Shown piece by piece: positions 34,474 to 36,375 of a DNA stretch of 36,375 nt. Origin of the DNA: Rhodospirillales bacterium (lineage in GTDB: Bacteria > Pseudomonadota > Alphaproteobacteria > Acetobacterales > Acetobacteraceae); the NCBI GenBank assembly GCA_025352665.1, contig JANXSM010000027.1:1-36375 (forward strand), given 5' to 3'. The notes beneath the pieces are model-generated. The model saw nothing but the letters and a program-made list of their open reading frames with translations, was not told where the DNA came from and searched no databases. The translations under genes were made by a program, and so were the position numbers. Position 1 is the first letter of the stretch, and the number at the start of each line of letters is the position of its first letter.

Positions 34474-34752
34474 GCGATCGTCTCCTGTTCAGCGAACATC
34501 TAACCGTCTGGCGCGGCAACAGAACAGCATAGAACGAGCCACACCTGCGCTTTTTGAGTTATTTTTTGTCAAAGAAGCGAAATAACCTGGGATGATCTAA
34601 GTTTAATTGTTTATTCAGGAGAAATGTTGAACAATGTTTTGACCGGATAACGCAACTTGATTAATGACGTACGGTTCCTTTACGTCGTGGCCGCGGTCGT
34701 GTCCCAAGCCGTGGTGTAGCAACGGCGCTGCTGAGCAGATCTGGCTGCCCAT
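34474..34752. other. Intergenic region, partly AT-rich
   Basis: The 279-bp gap between the small membrane gene and the transposase remnant. From about 34550 to 34680 it is far richer in A and T than the rest of the window. It holds a small inverted repeat (GTTATTT at 34558-34564 with AAATAAC at 34580-34586), a minus-strand TTGACA (34572-34567) with no good -10 partner, and a GACGTA/TACGTC pair (34665-34687). No gene is supported. The last 40 bp may be the left end of the insertion sequence. Confidence 0.5.
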
Positions 34753-35986
34753 TCAGGCTGCCAGTGACGGCATGCTGACGGCGAGATCATCGCTCAACGG
34801 AGCAATCGTTTCCAGCGTCATGTAGCGAGCGCGTTGTACGGCCCACTCGTCGTTTTGCTCCAGCAAGATCGCACCGATCAGTCTGGTGACGGCGGCTGCG
34901 TTCGGAAATATGCCGACAACGTCACTGCGGCGCTTGATCTCGCCGTTCAACCGCTCGATCGGGTTGGTGGAATGGATCTTGGTCCGGTGCTGTGCGGGGA
35001 ACGCCATGTAGGCCAAAACGTCTGTCTCCGCCTCGTCCATCAACGCTGCCAGTTTTGATACACGTGGGCGAGCTTGGTCGGCCACCTCGCGCCACTGCTT
35101 GCGTGCGGCGGCAGCATCGGTCCTGGGCAAAGGCGGTTCCGATCCAGGCCGACACGATCCGGCGCTGGGTCTTGCCGGCATGGGCCATGGCGTTGCGCAT
35201 GAAGTGCACGCGGCAGCGTTGCCAGGTGGCGCTGAGGACCTTGCCGATGGCAGCCTTCAACCCCTCGTGGGCGTCGGAAATCACCAGCTTGGTGCCACGC
35301 AGGCCGCGGCGCGCCAGGGAGCGTAGGAATTCGACCCAGAACGGCTCGGCCTCGCTGTGGCCCACGGTCATGCCAAGAACCTCGCGCCGACCATCGGTGT
35401 TGACGCCGACGGCCACAATGACGGACACGATGTGATGGTCTCGGCGGACTTTTACGTAGGTGGCATCCAGCCAGATGTAGGGCCAATCGCCTTCGATCGG
35501 CCGGGCGAGAAAAGCATGCACGCGCTCATCAATCTCGCCGCAAAGCCGTGAAACCTGACTCTTGCTGATGCCCTCCATGCCAAGCGCCTTGGCCAGATTA
35601 TCGACGGATCGGGTGGAGACGCCTTGGATATAGCCCTCCTGGATCACCGCCGTCAGCGCCTTCTCGGCCATCCGCCGTGGCTCAAGAAAACCCGGGAAAT
35701 AAGTGCCGTGGCGTAGCTTGGGAATGCGCAATTCGACCGTCCCGGCCCGAGTTTGCCAATCCCGGTCGCGATAGCCATTGCGTTGATTGGTTCGCTCGGT
35801 GCTGCGTTCACCGGGTGCCGCTCCACACAGGCTCTCGGTTTCCAGCGCCATCAGGCGCTCGGCGGCAAAGCCGATCATCTCGCGCAGGAATGTTGTATCG
35901 GAACCCTTTTCGAGTAGCTCGCCAAGGGCGATCTTGTCATCGGTCATCATGGAGGTCCTTGGGTCAGAGTTGCGTGTTGCACACCC
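34711..35986 (-). mobile_element. IS256-family insertion sequence, ends uncertain
   Basis: The transposase remnant is bracketed by a weak inverted pair: GTGGTGTAGCAAC (34711-34723) and, on the other side, GTTGCACACCC (35976-35986). These share GGTGT and GCAAC with one base offset, which is poor for terminal repeats, and no matching 8-9-bp target duplication is visible. The element is therefore defined by its transposase, and both ends are approximate. Confidence 0.4.
34753..35950 (-). pseudogene. IS256/Mutator-family transposase, frameshifted
   Basis: Total length 1198 bp fits a transposase of about 398 residues plus one extra base. The first frame (35950 to about 35125) has [40 protein letters not shown] (first catalytic Asp), [20 protein letters not shown] (second Asp) and [14 protein letters not shown]. 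After GTAFAQ the frame changes; the rest is read in another frame: [38 protein letters not shown] with the catalytic Glu in LNGEIKRR, and [20 protein letters not shown]. The slip is near CCCAGGACC (35122-35130, minus reading). Neither frame alone holds the DDE triad, so it is probably inactive. Confidence 0.88.
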
Positions 35987-36241
35987 AACCCAACCCTACC
36001 CAGCACCGCCGCAGTAACCACCGCAGTAACCACCGCCGTAAATAAGTCGCCCGCCTACGCCAGACTTTTTGACGGCCGCTACGACGGGTGACTTACCCAC
36101 AGCTCCTACAACACGCCCAGGGATACGACCTCACGTTCGTCCAGTCACGCGCCCCATCTCTTTCTCCAGGCAAAGGGCCGACCGCAAACAATGCAGGGTT
36201 CAGTCGGCAGATCAGCATTGCGACGCATCCCAGCCATCGGA
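35951..36241. other. Intergenic region with a short 12-bp tandem repeat
   Basis: The 291 bp between the transposase and the SDR gene. It holds two exact copies of GCAGTAACCACC (36011-36034) and a partial third. On the minus strand these sit in a short open stretch reading GGGYCGGYCGGAG before a stop, with no start codon or ribosome binding site. Part may belong to the insertion sequence. No gene is supported. Confidence 0.45.
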
Positions 36242-36375
36242 TCACCAAGTCACTGGCTGGCCGCGCCAGTCGAAAAAACCGCCGTTGGCGTCTGCCGAGA
36301 GTTGATCGACGACGGCGAGCAGATGTTGGGCCGCAGCCGCGGGAGAATGAACCTCCAACCCAGTCGCCGCGAACG
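36242..36375 (-). CDS. Short-chain dehydrogenase/reductase, C-terminal end only
   Basis: A minus-strand frame enters from the right edge and ends at TGA (36244-36242). The 44 visible residues include EVHSPAAAAQHLLAVVDQLS and end ADANGGFFDWRGQPVTW. The last part, with Gly-Phe-Phe-Asp-Trp and a terminal Pro-x-x-Trp, is typical of the end of SDR-family oxidoreductases of the small C-factor-like type. The NAD(P)-binding and catalytic regions lie outside the window, so the substrate cannot be judged. Confidence 0.65.
   Translation of the reverse strand, partial: FAATGLEVHSPAAAAQHLLAVVDQLSADANGGFFDWRGQPVTW

Noticed and set aside
34624-34650. Eight-codon frame MLNNVLTG with CAGGAGAA upstream, as a leader peptide
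   Set aside because: No attenuator-like structure or regulated gene follows on the plus strand; the next gene is on the other strand.
34652-34676. A second EcfG-like promoter on the minus strand (GGAAC with AGTT after 16 nt)
   Set aside because: The -10 part lacks the C of CGTT and it lies nearly 200 bp from the small membrane gene; not good enough next to the exact match at 235-260.
35100-35140. Programmed frameshifting in the transposase
   Set aside because: IS256-family elements normally encode one continuous transposase, and no slippery run such as A6-7 is present at CCCAGGACC.
35951-36110. A glycine/cysteine/tyrosine-rich short peptide on the minus strand (GGGYCGGYCGGAG)
   Set aside because: It comes from the 12-bp tandem repeat, has no start codon or ribosome binding site, and is closed by a stop upstream.
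1-36375. tRNA, rRNA, riboswitch or CRISPR sequences
   Set aside because: None were seen by eye in the intergenic regions; the only repeats are the CTAG-bounded family and two short tandem repeats. A covariance-model search was not possible here.

Overview
This is a high-GC chromosomal segment from an alphaproteobacterium, most likely Rhodospirillales and probably Acetobacteraceae. The placement rests on gene order and gene type: mnmE-mnmG-rsmG-parA-parB with consensus parS sites, AddAB instead of RecBCD, a TrxR-type ferredoxin-NADP reductase, and an EcfG-type general-stress promoter. No rRNA, tRNA or CRISPR array was seen. Paired parS sites beside parAB suggest an origin-proximal location.

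Layout. 1-1343: a small DUF3309-like membrane protein behind a GGAAC-N17-CGTT promoter, divergent from a LysR regulator. 1402-5580 (minus): a tight rplY-pth-ychF operon that runs on into a methyltransferase-like protein and a GT61 glycosyltransferase. 5681-9111: cupin, GST and gloB on the minus strand; a methyltransferase and a TSUP permease on the plus strand. 9313-12338 (minus): ogt, qor and a DHA2 efflux permease. 12551-18464 (plus): a 2Fe-2S ferredoxin, mnmE, mnmG, rsmG, parA and parB. 18719-22931 (minus): leuS-lptE-holA. 23003-23471: a decayed CorA-type transporter. 23512-30796 (minus): tsaE-addB-addA-trxA. 30846-31874 (plus): ferredoxin-NADP reductase. 32061-34473: a copper-chaperone-like periplasmic protein, an MFS permease and two small membrane proteins. 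34711-36375: a frameshifted IS256-family transposase and the C-terminal end of an SDR-family oxidoreductase cut by the window edge.

The most unusual content is a family of small structured repeats at five intergenic places (9121-9330, 18461-18685, 23914-24020, 31871-32063, 34181-34287). The main form, type A, is 107 bp. It is bounded by CTAG, opens with an 18-bp-arm hairpin followed by a T-rich tract, continues with a second stem-loop and ends GATATTGCTCTAG. A related type B has the same layout with a different stem and tail. At 31871-32063 a complete type A sits inside a type B at a CTAG, which shows directly that the unit moves. Five genes (parB, the DHA2 permease, addA, the FNR gene and the PCu(A)C gene) take their stop codons from the repeats, and addA also takes its last dozen codons. 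At most places the hairpin and T-tract lie so as to end transcription of the upstream gene. The family therefore looks like a mobile unit that delivers stop codons and terminators; no transposase for it is visible here.

Two further regulatory points stand out. The parS sites are translated in different frames by mnmG and rsmG. The 49-bp tsaE/FNR divergent region holds a dyad that places the same TAGGTT exactly 6 nt before both ATGs, suggesting two leaderless mRNAs from one symmetric promoter.
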